From: Flavivirga eckloniae
GTDB taxonomy: Bacteria; Bacteroidota; Bacteroidia; Flavobacteriales; Flavobacteriaceae
Direction of reading: 5' to 3'
DNA: 64,000 nt
Assembly (NCBI RefSeq): GCF_002886045.1
Contig: NZ_CP025791.1
Location: forward strand, 372,001-436,000
The notes below the pieces were generated by a model, which saw only the letters and a list, made by a program, of their open reading frames with translations, did not search any database and was not told the DNA's origin. The position numbers were made by a program, and so were the translations under genes. Shown here in pieces: positions 7,914-17,334 of the stretch (position 1 is the first letter of the stretch; each line of letters opens with the position of its first letter).

Positions 7914-8294
7914 ATGACAATGAAAGCAAAATACCAACCAGTATTAGAATTGGGAGAATCTCTAAACATTCAGAACGGCGACGTACAAGAAGAAAACGGC
8001 GTTTTAAAAGTTTGGGGAACTGCTAATACACCTTATGAAAAAAACCTGATTTGGGATAAAATAAAAGAAATTGGAGGTGAAAGTCCATCGGATATCATGG
8101 CAGATATTAAAGTTGCTGATGAAAGTGTTTTTCACAGACACGTAGTTAAAAGCGGTGAAACTTTAGGCAAAATAGCTATAAAGTACTATGGCAACGCATC
8201 AAAATACCAAGATATTTTTAAGGCTAATTCCGATATTTTAAAGAATCCTGATTTAATACATCCAGACCAGGAATTGATTATTCCTAATTTGTAA
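7914..8294 (+). CDS. LysM domain protein (BON/YgaU-like)
   Basis: A 126-residue soluble protein. An N-terminal domain of about 70 residues (KVWGTANTPYEKNLIWDKI) resembles the BON-type region. It is followed by a LysM motif from about residue 76: HVVKSGETLGKIAIKYYGN through NPDLIHPDQELIIPNL. This order matches E. coli Kbp/YgaU, a cytoplasmic potassium-binding protein. No signal peptide is present, so cell-wall binding is unlikely despite the LysM. The start may be the first ATG or the one two codons later (MKAKYQ). Confidence 0.85.
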   Translation: MTMKAKYQPVLELGESLNIQNGDVQEENGVLKVWGTANTPYEKNLIWDKIKEIGGESPSDIMADIKVADESVFHRHVVKSGETLGKIAIKYYGNASKYQDIFKANSDILKNPDLIHPDQELIIPNL

Positions 8295-8342
8295 CATACT
8301 TATGTTCTAGCATTTGGAACATTTAATTAAACTTCATAAATT

Positions 8343-8380
8343 AAGATCCTGATAAATATATTTATTGGGATCTTGTTTTT
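8343..8380 (+). terminator. Intrinsic terminator after LysM gene
   Basis: AAGATCC pairs with GGATCTT, with an inner ATAAAT/ATTTAT helix. The sequence GTTTTTAAAAA follows. It lies about 50 bp past the stop. Confidence 0.75.
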
Positions 8381-8390
8381 AAAAACTTTT

Positions 8391-8480
8391 GAAGCAAGAA
8401 GAGTTATTTTAAATGAAACAAAAAATCCTGTTCTATTTGTTGCTGTAAATATTGCTAAGCTACCAGTTAAAGAAAGTTAG
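8391..8480 (+). pseudogene. Possible remnant of a CarboxypepD_reg domain
   Basis: This frame, which has no start codon and ends in TAG, reads RVILNETKNPVLFVAVNIAKL. It resembles the beginning of the regulatory domain of the gene just downstream, IILDESKTPVPFVSVGIVEKY (residues about 30-50 there). The likeness is short but runs across the conserved D/N-E-x-K-x-P-V-x-F-V-x-V positions. I read it as a decayed relative or partial duplicate. Chance similarity cannot be excluded. Confidence 0.35.
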
Positions 8481-8544
8481 AAAAAATTTATGGTATCTTA
8501 CCTAAAGATCGGCAAGTAAAGGGTATTAATTAATAAAAATAAAT

Positions 8545-9708
8545 ATGAAAAATGCACGATTTCTTTTTCTCCTAGCAATACTATTGTCTTCTCTTAATGG
8601 TATATCTCAACAATCTAAAATTGAAATAAACGGAATTATTTTAGATGAATCCAAGACTCCGGTTCCTTTCGTTTCTGTTGGTATAGTTGAAAAATACATT
8701 GGAACTGCAAGTACCGAAGATGGAGAGTTTTCTTTTTTAGTTACCAAGAACGAACTTCAAGACTCATTATCGATTTCTAGTTTGGGGTTCAATTCTTATA
8801 AAATTAAAGTAGCAGATTATTTAAAACAGGAAAAGAAGGAAATAGTTTTAACCGAAACGGTCACAGAACTTGATGCGGTTAATATCTTGAAACCAGCTGA
8901 ATATGTTAACCTGGCAAAAAAAGGTCTTAAACAGAATACAATAAGCAACTTCCACCAGGTAGAATTATTATATAGAAGTGCGACAACAGAAAATGGCAAA
9001 GCTAAGTTTTTAGTAGAGAATTATATTAAGATTGAATCTCGTGGACTCGCTTCTTATTTTGGAGAGATTCAAGTTGCTGAATCTCGTAAATCTGCTGACT
9101 ACAGAATTTGGAAACCCGACAGTAAATGGCATTCTATAAATATCCTGGCTCAATTTAATCCGCTTAGACCCAACAATTCTAGTCATAAAAGAAACTTAAA
9201 GAAGTTTATCTGGAAAAAAATTGGTGATTCATCTTATGAAGGCGAAGACGTAGTTATTTTAGAAGGACATAATCCTAAAAAGAAGTGGGAAAAAATCATC
9301 TTTTATATTGGTATAGATAGCTATAAGGTGTATAGAATTGAACGTGGAAATAGTTTGTATATTTATAAAAATCATGAAAGCGGTAAATTGGTTTTAAGTT
9401 ATTATAAACACGATTGGAATCTTTCAAAAAACAGAATTCCTGAGGAACATAGAAGTATCCTTAAAGAAACTCATTTTAAAGCTGAGGCTTTTGTCTACAA
9501 AGTTATAACTGACAAAAAGAAAATAAAAGTTAGTCCTTATGGTATTAACGTAGACATAGGCATGATCGATATACCTTATAACAGCGATTTCTGGAACAAC
9601 CTTAGTGCTCCACCTGATACGAAGTTTTATAAACGTATTAAAGATGGTTTGGAAAGCTTATATGGTGTTCCTTTAGAAAGGCAATATGAAATTGTTAATA
9701 AAAAATAG
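8545..9708 (+). CDS. Secreted CarboxypepD_reg-like domain protein
   Basis: A 387-residue exported protein. The signal peptide is MKNARFLFLLAILLSSLNGISQ. It is followed by a carboxypeptidase-regulatory-like beta-sandwich domain (residues about 25-105: GIILDESKTPVPFVSVGIVEKY, GTASTEDGEFSF, LTETVTELDAV). The remaining 280 residues lack a TonB-dependent barrel and a plug domain, so it is not a SusC receptor. Proteins of this build are common, uncharacterised periplasmic or outer-membrane-associated proteins in flavobacteria. It is convergent with the DUF547 gene. Confidence 0.8.
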   Translation: MKNARFLFLLAILLSSLNGISQQSKIEINGIILDESKTPVPFVSVGIVEKYIGTASTEDGEFSFLVTKNELQDSLSISSLGFNSYKIKVADYLKQEKKEIVLTETVTELDAVNILKPAEYVNLAKKGLKQNTISNFHQVELLYRSATTENGKAKFLVENYIKIESRGLASYFGEIQVAESRKSADYRIWKPDSKWHSINILAQFNPLRPNNSSHKRNLKKFIWKKIGDSSYEGEDVVILEGHNPKKKWEKIIFYIGIDSYKVYRIERGNSLYIYKNHESGKLVLSYYKHDWNLSKNRIPEEHRSILKETHFKAEAFVYKVITDKKKIKVSPYGINVDIGMIDIPYNSDFWNNLSAPPDTKFYKRIKDGLESLYGVPLERQYEIVNKK

Positions 9709-9750
9709 AAGATTTGGCAATGAAATATAGCTCTAAATTTTAGATACTGC

Positions 9751-9792
9751 CATCCTATGTTTATAAAAACTATTATACATAAGCATAGGATG
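9751..9792. terminator. Inverted repeat between convergent genes
   Basis: CATCCTATG and CATAGGATG form a perfect 9-bp stem around a 24-base AT-rich loop. It sits between the convergent ends at 9708 and 9826, where a shared terminator is expected, but no clear T-run adjoins it. Confidence 0.45.
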
Positions 9793-9825
9793 ACACATTT
9801 TAAATCTCTTCTTTAAACTATAATT

Positions 9826-10527
9826 TTATTTACGGTGTAAATTCCAATCATACTCCATATATACTATTTGCGTTTCTGAATTAATTTTAGCACCTCCGTA
9901 ATGTTTATTGATAAAGTTTATCATATCTTCTAAACTAGCAAAATCATCTTTATACCATTGAAAGGTTTTAGATAGTCTACTAACACGTGGATTGATTATA
10001 TTTTTTGTTTTATCATTCAAAAAATTGCTGGTTGCCAATCCTAAATCACGTTCTACAGCTTCTGGTTCGTATGCAGTCTTTTTTAATACAGGCGATGATA
10101 TAGCTGTTGAGTAAAGCGCAAAATGTATTCTGGGATCTTCTAATCTTCGTAAAATTTCGTGCTCTACATCATCAAGAGATATTTTTCCTCCGGCATAATC
10201 AATGACTTTTAATTTAAAGGCATTCTGTACATAGTTGATACTTTTAATTGGATAATGCTCAGACAATAATTTTATGATATTAGCATTATAAAAATTAATC
10301 CAATACGCCTTTTTTTCACTTTCACTCCATCCACTATTTGGAGATATTTTAGAAAAACTATGGGTTATTTTATTTAATTCAGCTGCATTTTTTAAAACTT
10401 TATCAAAATCCACGACACCTTTAGATGAAACATGGTCTTTTAAAAACTCATTATATGCTGTTAAATCTATTGTTTGTGCAAATCCGTTCAAACAAATAAA
10501 TAAAAATAGGGGCAAAATACTTTTCAT
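9826..10527 (-). CDS. DUF547 family secreted protein
   Basis: A 233-residue exported protein. The start at 10527 gives a clean signal peptide, MKSILPLFLFICLNGFAQ. A possible start ten codons upstream would put polar residues ahead of it. The body carries DUF547 marks: YWINFYNANIIKLLSEHYPIKSI, ISLDDVEHEILRR, DPRIHFALYSTAISSPVL. The family is widespread in bacteria and plants; its biochemical role is not known to me. A Cys/His/Asn-type hydrolase has been imagined but is not shown by the sequence. Confidence 0.88.
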   Translation of the reverse strand: MKSILPLFLFICLNGFAQTIDLTAYNEFLKDHVSSKGVVDFDKVLKNAAELNKITHSFSKISPNSGWSESEKKAYWINFYNANIIKLLSEHYPIKSINYVQNAFKLKVIDYAGGKISLDDVEHEILRRLEDPRIHFALYSTAISSPVLKKTAYEPEAVERDLGLATSNFLNDKTKNIINPRVSRLSKTFQWYKDDFASLEDMINFINKHYGGAKINSETQIVYMEYDWNLHRK

Positions 10528-10683
10528 TATAAATATTATTAGGTTAATATGACACAATGAGTCGTCATTTTAACAAAAACTAACACCCTATGGTTTATAA
10601 TGATGAATTTCTTTTAATGAAAGTTCCCTGTAAATGCTTATTGAAGTGGTGTTCTATAGAATAAAAACACAGATTAAATAACT

Positions 10684-11379
10684 CTATTCCAAGCTCTCAA
10701 GAGTCATTTTTGTTAAACTTAAAATTTTATCAAACTGTTCATCTAATGTCATATTAGAATTATCAATTTCAATAGCGTCATTTGCTTTTACCAATGGAGA
10801 ATCTTCTCTGGTTGTATCAATGCGATCACGCTCTTGAACATTAAACAAAACATCTTCATAAATAACATTATCTCCTCTGCCTGTAAGTTCCTCATAGCGT
10901 CTCATAGCTCTTTTCTCAGCAGAAGCCGTCATAAATAATTTAAGTTCGGCATCAGGAAAAACAACGGTACCAATATCTCTACCATCCATAACTATACCTT
11001 TATCCTTCCCCATTCTTTGTTGCTGTTCTACTAGCTTGTGTCTCACTTGCGATATAGCTGCTACTTTACTAACAAAACTGGAAACTTCTAATGTTCTTAT
11101 CTTTTTTTCAATATTAACGCCATTTAAATACACCTCCGCAAAACCCAAGGTTTCATTAAATTTAAAGGCTATTTCCATATGAGGTAATTGATAAATTAAT
11201 GCTTCAACATTAAAGTCATCATCGCCAATAAGGCCATTTTCCATAGCATAAAACGTGACTGCCCGATACATCGCACCAGTATCAACATATACATAACCTA
11301 AATGTTTGGCAAGTTGCTTAGCTACAGTACTTTTTCCTGTAGAAGAAAACCCATCTATAGCTATAGTAATTTTATTCAT
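10684..11379 (-). CDS. cmk: Cytidylate kinase
   Basis: A 231-residue P-loop kinase phosphorylating CMP/dCMP to the diphosphate. The P-loop GFSSTGKST is at residues 10-18. Other family marks are YVDTGAMYRAVTFYA (nucleotide-binding), VMDGRDIGTVVFPDAELKLF (CMP-site DGRDIGT) and RRYEELTGRGDN in the lid. Length is typical. An exact -7 element lies 19 bp upstream. It lies downstream of porQ on the same strand, separated by a repeat-rich gap of 428 bp. Confidence 0.97.
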   Translation of the reverse strand: MNKITIAIDGFSSTGKSTVAKQLAKHLGYVYVDTGAMYRAVTFYAMENGLIGDDDFNVEALIYQLPHMEIAFKFNETLGFAEVYLNGVNIEKKIRTLEVSSFVSKVAAISQVRHKLVEQQQRMGKDKGIVMDGRDIGTVVFPDAELKLFMTASAEKRAMRRYEELTGRGDNVIYEDVLFNVQERDRIDTTREDSPLVKANDAIEIDNSNMTLDEQFDKILSLTKMTLESLE

Positions 11380-11397
11380 TCTTTATGTTTGAGGTAT

Positions 11398-11405
11398 CAA
11401 AAATA
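11398..11405 (-). promoter_or_regulatory. -7 element for cmk
   Basis: The minus strand reads TATTTTTG, an exact TAnnTTTG match, 19 bp before the cmk ATG. This makes cmk independently transcribed despite porQ upstream. Confidence 0.55.
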
Positions 11406-11544
11406 CTTAAAGCACTTTAAGCAAGAAAACGAATTGTTATAATTTATGGTTGTATTGGTTATTTGGTAAAACGTATAAGCGCGAAGATACAGGACAAATA
11501 CCAGAAGTATGGCACTGTATACTGCAACTGAATACTGATTTCTT

Positions 11545-11767
11545 TTCTCGCAAAGACGCTAAGACGCAAAGCATATTTAGGATGTAGATAACTGCAAACT
11601 GATAATGCTTACCGAAAAGCTTAATCCTTTTTCTGATTAAGGCATGAATACGCAAAGCGAGTAAGGGGATTATTGACAATGCTTACTGCTACTGGATACT
11701 GAATCCCTTCTCGCTAAGACGCTAAGGCGCAAAGCATATTTAGGATGTAGATAACTGCAAACTGATA
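11545..11767. repeat. Two direct 60-bp repeats of a dispersed family
   Basis: The 60-bp blocks 11545-11604 and 11708-11767 differ at only two positions by eye. Both begin TTCTCGC, continue through AAGACGCTAAG and GCAAAGCATATTTAGGATG, and end AACTGCAAACTGATA. After the second block come short ACTGATC/ACTGATT units. The reverse complement matches the CTTTGCG...TTAGCGAGAA repeats at 58.35-58.73 kb. The gap 11380-11807 holds these repeats and the cmk promoter; I see no gene in it. Confidence 0.85.
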
Positions 11768-11807
11768 CTGATCACTGATCACTGATTACTGATTACTAAA
11801 TACTGAA

Positions 11808-12830
11808 CTACCGCAAATCTATCTGAAGCCCAAAAAAGTTAGAATTAGCTGCATTGGTATACTTTGCATGTGTATAGCTAAAGCGCATTTTATTCATTTT
11901 AATTGAAATACCGGCAGATAACCCTGAAAAATTACGCTGATCTATTATTCGTAATTCTTCACCCCTACGAAAGTTATAACCAATTCTTATATTAAAACCG
12001 CGCTCTGGAAATATTTCTGCAGCAACAATGGTATGTCTAATAACCTGACCCAAAAAGCCTATTTTTTCGTTAGTCTGATTCCCTTCCAAATCGCTAGTAA
12101 CACGTGTAGGGTTAGGTCTGGCAATTGGCCAATCTTGAAGGTTTTCAAAAGTAACATGCCAACGAATCGGGACATTTTCCATTAATTGGGACATTCCTAT
12201 TGCGACCTCAAACGGAATGGGTTCGTGAAGTCCAGCATATGTTGTTATTTGACTCCCTAGATTTCTTACTACTAAAGCCGCATTAAAATCTATATCCTCA
12301 TTAATATACAACAACCCTAAATCTGCTGCTGCCCCTATTGAAGTATACTGTTCTAATTTTGATGAAATAAACTTAACATTAGCACCAAAATAAAAATCTG
12401 AATAGCCAATTTGAAGCGCATATCCAATGGACAAAGCTGTTTCATTACCAGAAAAAGAACCTGTACTATTACCAGTCTCGTCATATCCGTCGAACGAACC
12501 ATAATTAACATAGGTTATACCACCATGAAATGTTTGTGTATGTCTATCTACGGTATAGGCATAAGAAGCCGTACCGTAACCTATACCTCCTAAATAGCTG
12601 GTGTAATTTACTGCTACTTGATTATCCATTTCTACATTTATAGTAGCTGGATTAAAAAGCGCTTGCGTAACATCGTAATCGACATTTGTTAGTACTTTAC
12701 CCCCTAATGCTGCTTGCCTTGGAGACGATATCAAATTAAGGAATCGATAGGTTGTCTCCCCTCCTACCTGAGCAATGGCAAGGGGTATAGATGTAAGCAA
12801 ACAAAAAAGAGTAATAAGTGTCTTTAGCAT
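11808..12830 (-). CDS. porQ: Type IX secretion system protein PorQ
   Basis: A 340-residue outer-membrane beta-barrel protein. Signal peptide MLKTLITLFCLLTSIPLAIAQ is followed by the family start VGGETTYRFLNLISSPRQAALGG and NPATINVEMDNQVAVNYTSYL. The C-terminus (FSYTHAKYTNAANSNFFGLQIDLR) has the alternating pattern of a final barrel strand. PorQ is required for type IX secretion in Porphyromonas, where it works at the outer membrane with the PorU/V/Z shuttle. The two proteases at 41.4 and 44.9 kb carry the matching sorting domain. A near-consensus -7 element (TTACTTTG, 12841-12848) precedes it. Confidence 0.93.
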   Translation of the reverse strand: MLKTLITLFCLLTSIPLAIAQVGGETTYRFLNLISSPRQAALGGKVLTNVDYDVTQALFNPATINVEMDNQVAVNYTSYLGGIGYGTASYAYTVDRHTQTFHGGITYVNYGSFDGYDETGNSTGSFSGNETALSIGYALQIGYSDFYFGANVKFISSKLEQYTSIGAAADLGLLYINEDIDFNAALVVRNLGSQITTYAGLHEPIPFEVAIGMSQLMENVPIRWHVTFENLQDWPIARPNPTRVTSDLEGNQTNEKIGFLGQVIRHTIVAAEIFPERGFNIRIGYNFRRGEELRIIDQRNFSGLSAGISIKMNKMRFSYTHAKYTNAANSNFFGLQIDLR

Positions 12831-12990
12831 ATTTACAGCGCAAAGTAAGTAAATCTATCTTAAAACGAAGGGATGTGTCTTTTATTTTGTAGTAATTTTA
12901 GCTTGATTCTATATTTTTTAATTGAAAAGAAAAAAACGAACGTACATATATAACTTCAATGTTCGTTCGAGTCTTCTATTTTGCTCAAAA

Positions 12991-13034
12991 CAAGCGCAGT
13001 CGAGAACTTTTTAACACATCTCGACTGGGCTCGA
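12991..13034. repeat. Dispersed palindromic repeat, TCGACTGCGCTC family
   Basis: GCGCAGTCGAGA and TCTCGACTGGGC pair with one mismatch around a short AT-rich loop. The same core recurs at 24495-24513, 36301-36332, 43807-43880 and 53084-53100. It lies in the 3' region after lon. Confidence 0.7.
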
Positions 13035-13091
13035 TGAGGCAATTTTTGTTTTTAATACTTTTTTAAAGACAGGCTCACTTATCTTAAGCAT

Positions 13092-15542
13092 TTAAAGCTT
13101 TTTCGCATTCTTAACTTTCTGATCAGTAAGAGCAATTTTAATAACATCACTCATGTCTGTTACATAGTGGAATGTTAAACCTGTTAAGTATTCTTCTTTT
13201 ATTTCTTCTATATCTCGTCTATTCTCTTCACACAACAAGATTTCCTTAATGCGAGCACGTTTTGCTGCCAGAATCTTTTCTTTAATACCACCAACTGGAA
13301 GTACTTTACCTCTAAGGGTAATCTCTCCTGTCATAGCTAAGCTTTTCTTTACTTTCTTTTGTGTAAATAAAGATACTAACGATGTTAACATAGTAACTCC
13401 CGCGCTTGGACCATCTTTTGGTGTAGCGCCTTCCGGCACATGAATATGCACATTATAATTATCGAAAATGGCGGCATCTATTCCAAAATGATCTGCATTA
13501 GATTTTATATACTCCATAGCAATGGTAGCAGATTCTTTCATTACTTTACCTAGGTTTCCAGTAATAGAAAGCGTGCCTTTTCCTTTTGATAGAATAGACT
13601 CAATAAACAGAATATCACCACCAACACGCGTCCATGCTAATCCTGTTACAACACCAGCTACATTATTATTTTCGTATTTATCGCGCTCTAATTTAGGGCC
13701 GCCTAAAACTTCAATGATATCCTCATTACTAACTTTAACATTGTAATCTTCTTCCATTGCAATATTTTTGGCTGCATAACGTACCATTTTTGCAATTTGC
13801 TTTTCTAAACCACGAACACCAGATTCACGGGTATACCCTTCAACAATCTTCTCTAATTGTGCTTTACCAATTTTAATATGCTCGGTAGTTAAACCATGCT
13901 CTTTTAATTGTTTAGGCAATAAATGACGCTTTGCTATTTCTACCTTTTCTTCAATAGTATAACCAGTTACATTAATAATCTCCATACGATCGCGCAATGC
14001 AGGTTGAATGGTAGATAGGCTATTAGATGTTGCTATAAACATAACTTTAGAAAGGTCGTAGCCCATTTCCAAGAAATTATCATAAAACTCGCTATTTTGT
14101 TCAGGATCTAAAACTTCCAACATGGCAGATGATGGATCACCTTGATGCGAATTAGATAGTTTATCTATTTCATCTAAAACGAAAACAGGGTTAGACGTTC
14201 CTGCTTTCTTTAAGCTTTGTATAATACGCCCCGGCATAGCTCCTATATAGGTTTTACGATGTCCGCGTATCTCTGCCTCATCTCTTAAACCACCAAGCGA
14301 AATACGCACATACTCTCTCCCTAAAGCTTCTGCTATGGATTTACCTAGCGATGTTTTACCAACTCCCGGAGGACCGTACAGACATAAAATTGGTGATTTC
14401 ATATCGTTACGCAGTTTTAATACTGCTAGGTATTCTATAATTCTACGCTTAACATCTTCTAATCCAAAATGATCCCTGTCCAGTATTTTTTTAGCGCGTT
14501 TAAGATCAAACTTATCGGTACTAAACTCGTTCCATGGTAAATCCAGAAACAATTCTAAATAATTTCGTTGAATCGAGTATTCTGCAACTTGCGGATTCAT
14601 ACGTTGCATTTTAGCTATTTCTTTGTCAAAATGCTTCGCCACGTCTTCATCCCACAACTTTTCACTAGCGCGTAGCTTCATTTCTTCAATCTCCTCGTCA
14701 TGACTCACGCCGCCCAGTTCTTCCTGAATGGTTTTCATTTGTTGATGCAAGAAATATTCGCGTTGCTGCTGGCTCATATCCATTTGAACTTTAGACTGAA
14801 TATCATTCTTAAGTTCTAATTTCTGGAATTCAACATTCATATACTTAAGCGTGGCCAAGGCTCTTTTCTTAAGATCATCCATTTCTAAAAGTGCCTGCTT
14901 TTCGGCTACCGAAAGGTTCATGTTGGAAGACACGAAGTTTATTAAAAATGAATTGCTTTCTATGTTCTTAATAGCGAATGATGCTTCACTGGGGATATTT
15001 GGACTCTCTTTAATAATCTCTAGCGCTAAGTCCTTAATAGAGTCTATTATTGCAGAGAACTCTTTATTGTTAACAGCGGGTTTTGCCTCTGCAAGATCAC
15101 GAATAGTAGCATTCATATACGGATCTTCGGTAATAACCTCTGCTACTTTAAAACGTTTTTTTCCTTGAATAATAACAGTTACGTTTCCATCAGGCATTTT
15201 TAAAACACGTAGTATTCTTGCTACTGTTCCTGTTTCGTTTATATCTTTTGCCGTAGGATTTTCAACAGACTCATCTTTTTGAGATACTACACCAATAACT
15301 TTTCCGCCTTTATTGGCATCGTTTATTAGTTTAATAGATTTATCTCGTCCTGCTGTAATGGGAATTACAACGCCAGGAAACAATACCGTATTTCTTAATG
15401 ATAAAATTGGTAGGGTTTCTGGAAGCTCCTCATTATTTATAGCTTCTTCATCCTCTGGGGTCATTAATGGAATCAACTCTGAGTTTTCGTCGAATTCCTG
15501 AAATGACAAACTGTCAAGGGTCATAAAATTAGATTTCTTCAT
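13092..15542 (-). CDS. lon: ATP-dependent protease Lon (endopeptidase La)
   Basis: An 816-residue cytoplasmic AAA+ protease. Domains in order: substrate-binding N domain (residues about 40-240), coiled-coil region, AAA+ module with Walker [10 protein letters not shown] and Walker [11 protein letters not shown], and the peptidase domain with catalytic serine in [11 protein letters not shown] and catalytic lysine in [10 protein letters not shown]. The length is right for Lon A. A Met six codons downstream is an alternative start. It is a single-gene unit between the rhomboid gene and porQ. The gap behind it carries a dispersed palindromic repeat. Confidence 0.97.
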   Translation of the reverse strand: MKKSNFMTLDSLSFQEFDENSELIPLMTPEDEEAINNEELPETLPILSLRNTVLFPGVVIPITAGRDKSIKLINDANKGGKVIGVVSQKDESVENPTAKDINETGTVARILRVLKMPDGNVTVIIQGKKRFKVAEVITEDPYMNATIRDLAEAKPAVNNKEFSAIIDSIKDLALEIIKESPNIPSEASFAIKNIESNSFLINFVSSNMNLSVAEKQALLEMDDLKKRALATLKYMNVEFQKLELKNDIQSKVQMDMSQQQREYFLHQQMKTIQEELGGVSHDEEIEEMKLRASEKLWDEDVAKHFDKEIAKMQRMNPQVAEYSIQRNYLELFLDLPWNEFSTDKFDLKRAKKILDRDHFGLEDVKRRIIEYLAVLKLRNDMKSPILCLYGPPGVGKTSLGKSIAEALGREYVRISLGGLRDEAEIRGHRKTYIGAMPGRIIQSLKKAGTSNPVFVLDEIDKLSNSHQGDPSSAMLEVLDPEQNSEFYDNFLEMGYDLSKVMFIATSNSLSTIQPALRDRMEIINVTGYTIEEKVEIAKRHLLPKQLKEHGLTTEHIKIGKAQLEKIVEGYTRESGVRGLEKQIAKMVRYAAKNIAMEEDYNVKVSNEDIIEVLGGPKLERDKYENNNVAGVVTGLAWTRVGGDILFIESILSKGKGTLSITGNLGKVMKESATIAMEYIKSNADHFGIDAAIFDNYNVHIHVPEGATPKDGPSAGVTMLTSLVSLFTQKKVKKSLAMTGEITLRGKVLPVGGIKEKILAAKRARIKEILLCEENRRDIEEIKEEYLTGLTFHYVTDMSDVIKIALTDQKVKNAKKL

Positions 15543-15735
15543 ATATGTATTTAGGTCAATCTGTCATTAAAACAAGATTGATCATTTATTTTTTAATTTC
15601 AAAAAACTTTTAAAATAATGTATATCAAACACTTAAGAAAAAGTAATCATATACACTACTACTATATAATTCAATAGCTGTGCCATATACTCATTTCAAA
15701 GTCTTAAAATTATGTTAGTACGAATTTTTAAGAAT

Positions 15736-16386
15736 TTACATCTTCCCCATTCTTTTTAAAACAAATAACAGAACTATGGGTAAGGCTAGTAAACAAACCA
15801 TTAAAAAGTTTGTTTTTAATAACGAAGGCGACAATAATAATGTAATTAAATACCCTCCAATAGCACCACCAAAATGAGCATCATGTCCTATATTACCAAC
15901 TTTGTTTTTCATACCATAAATGGAGTATAGCAAATACCCTATTCCAAAAATATATGCCGGTATTGGAATTGGAACAAAGAACATATACAAACTCATGCCT
16001 GGCTTTAATAAAATAGCTGAATATAAAATCCCTGTTACAGCACCACTAGCTCCAACAGCACTATAGTGGTATTCGTTTTTATGAAACTGAAAAGACAGCA
16101 AACTTCCTAAAAACAAGCTTCCAACATAAACCAGTGCAAAATAAAACGGAGTTAAAAGGTTAATAACTACTGGTGCAAAAAAGTATAGGGTAAGCATATT
16201 AAATAATAAGTGCTGTGTATCTACATGTAAAAAACCAGAACTGAACATTCTAACCTTCTCCCCTCTTTGCACACCACCGACATGAAACTTATACTTATCG
16301 AAAAAACTATAATCACCAAACCCTTTATAGGATATAACGACGTTAGCTGCTATAATAATTATTGTAATTATGTCTATTTTACCCAT
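15736..16386 (-). CDS. Rhomboid family intramembrane serine protease
   Basis: A 216-residue polytopic membrane protein with six likely transmembrane helices. The catalytic serine is S114 in GASGAVTG and the partner histidine is H171 in AHFGGAIGG. The conserved loop after helix 1, SSGFLHVDTQHLLFNM, is also present. Rhomboids cleave membrane-anchored proteins within the bilayer; the substrate here is unknown. It is divergent from the acyltransferase gene with 62 bp between the two starts. Confidence 0.93.
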   Translation of the reverse strand: MGKIDIITIIIIAANVVISYKGFGDYSFFDKYKFHVGGVQRGEKVRMFSSGFLHVDTQHLLFNMLTLYFFAPVVINLLTPFYFALVYVGSLFLGSLLSFQFHKNEYHYSAVGASGAVTGILYSAILLKPGMSLYMFFVPIPIPAYIFGIGYLLYSIYGMKNKVGNIGHDAHFGGAIGGYLITLLLSPSLLKTNFLMVCLLALPIVLLFVLKRMGKM

Positions 16387-16416
16387 GTAGTTTAAACGTT
16401 TAAAATCTATTTAATA

Positions 16417-16424
16417 TATATTTG
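16417..16424 (+). promoter_or_regulatory. -7 element for acyltransferase gene
   Basis: TATATTTG matches TAnnTTTG exactly, 24 bp upstream of the ATG at 16449. Confidence 0.55.
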
Positions 16425-16448
16425 CCGCTACAAATCTAAAACTAATTA

Positions 16449-17330
16449 ATGCAATTTCTAATTTATATTTTTGTTTATCCTTTTTTATGGTGTATATCCA
16501 AACTTCCTTTTAGGTTGTTGTACACGGTTTCAGATGGTCTTTACCTGCTGCTTTATCATGTAATAGGTTACAGAAAAAAAGTAGTAAACAACAATTTGAA
16601 GCTGGTTTTTCCTGATAAAACGGCTAAAGAAATAACAACTATTAGAAAAAAATTCTACAAGCATTTATGCGACATGTTTTTGGAAATGGCTAAAACCATG
16701 ACCATCTCCAAAAAAGAAATGGAAAAGCGTTTTAAAATTACCAATCCCGAAGAGTTTAAACGGTTAGAGTCTTTAAATAAAAGTATCATTTTAATTTTTG
16801 GTCATTATGCCAGTTGGGAATGGTCTATCGTACTCCAAAATTATATTAATTTCAAAGGCTATGCGGTTTATAAAAAGCTTGCAAATAAGCATTTTGATAA
16901 GTTGGTTAGGGACATTCGATCGAAATTCAATACAACATTAATCAGCACTAAAGAAACTACAAGTACCATAAACCAAAATGTAGCTAATGGCACAAAAACG
17001 ATCACAGGTTTTTTAAGCGACCAATCTCCCCGACTAAGTAAAGATGTGCATTGGAGTACTTTTATGGGTATTAAAGTGCCTTGTTTTACGGGAGCAGAAC
17101 GTTTGGCTAAAAAGTTAGACTTTTCCACAGCTTATTTAAAAGTTACCAAAATAAAAAGAGGCTATTACGAGGCAGAAATTATTACACTAGCAGAAGATTC
17201 TAATGGATACAAGGATTATGAATTAACAGACATGTTCCTTAAAGAGCTGGAAAAACAAATTTACGAAGCTCCCGAGTACTATTTCTGGACCCACAAACGC
17301 TGGAAACACAGAAACAACACCCTCAGCTAA
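16449..17330 (+). CDS. Lipid A biosynthesis lauroyl/myristoyl-type acyltransferase (LpxL/HtrB family)
   Basis: A 293-residue inner-membrane-associated acyltransferase. One N-terminal hydrophobic segment precedes the catalytic H(X)4E motif at H119-E124 in FGHYASWEW. The FLSDQSPR segment and the KLVFPDKT region also match the family. It would add a secondary acyl chain to lipid A, or to another lipid as in related flavobacterial enzymes. It converges on the sulfatase with only 4 bp between the two stop codons. Confidence 0.92.
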   Translation: MQFLIYIFVYPFLWCISKLPFRLLYTVSDGLYLLLYHVIGYRKKVVNNNLKLVFPDKTAKEITTIRKKFYKHLCDMFLEMAKTMTISKKEMEKRFKITNPEEFKRLESLNKSIILIFGHYASWEWSIVLQNYINFKGYAVYKKLANKHFDKLVRDIRSKFNTTLISTKETTSTINQNVANGTKTITGFLSDQSPRLSKDVHWSTFMGIKVPCFTGAERLAKKLDFSTAYLKVTKIKRGYYEAEIITLAEDSNGYKDYELTDMFLKELEKQIYEAPEYYFWTHKRWKHRNNTLS

Positions 17331-17334
17331 CCTC

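Noticed and set aside
11437-11679. 80-codon open frame on the minus strand
   Set aside because: It lies across the dispersed repeat and reads a repeat consensus (RLYVLPNNQYNHK-type); no start signal or family.
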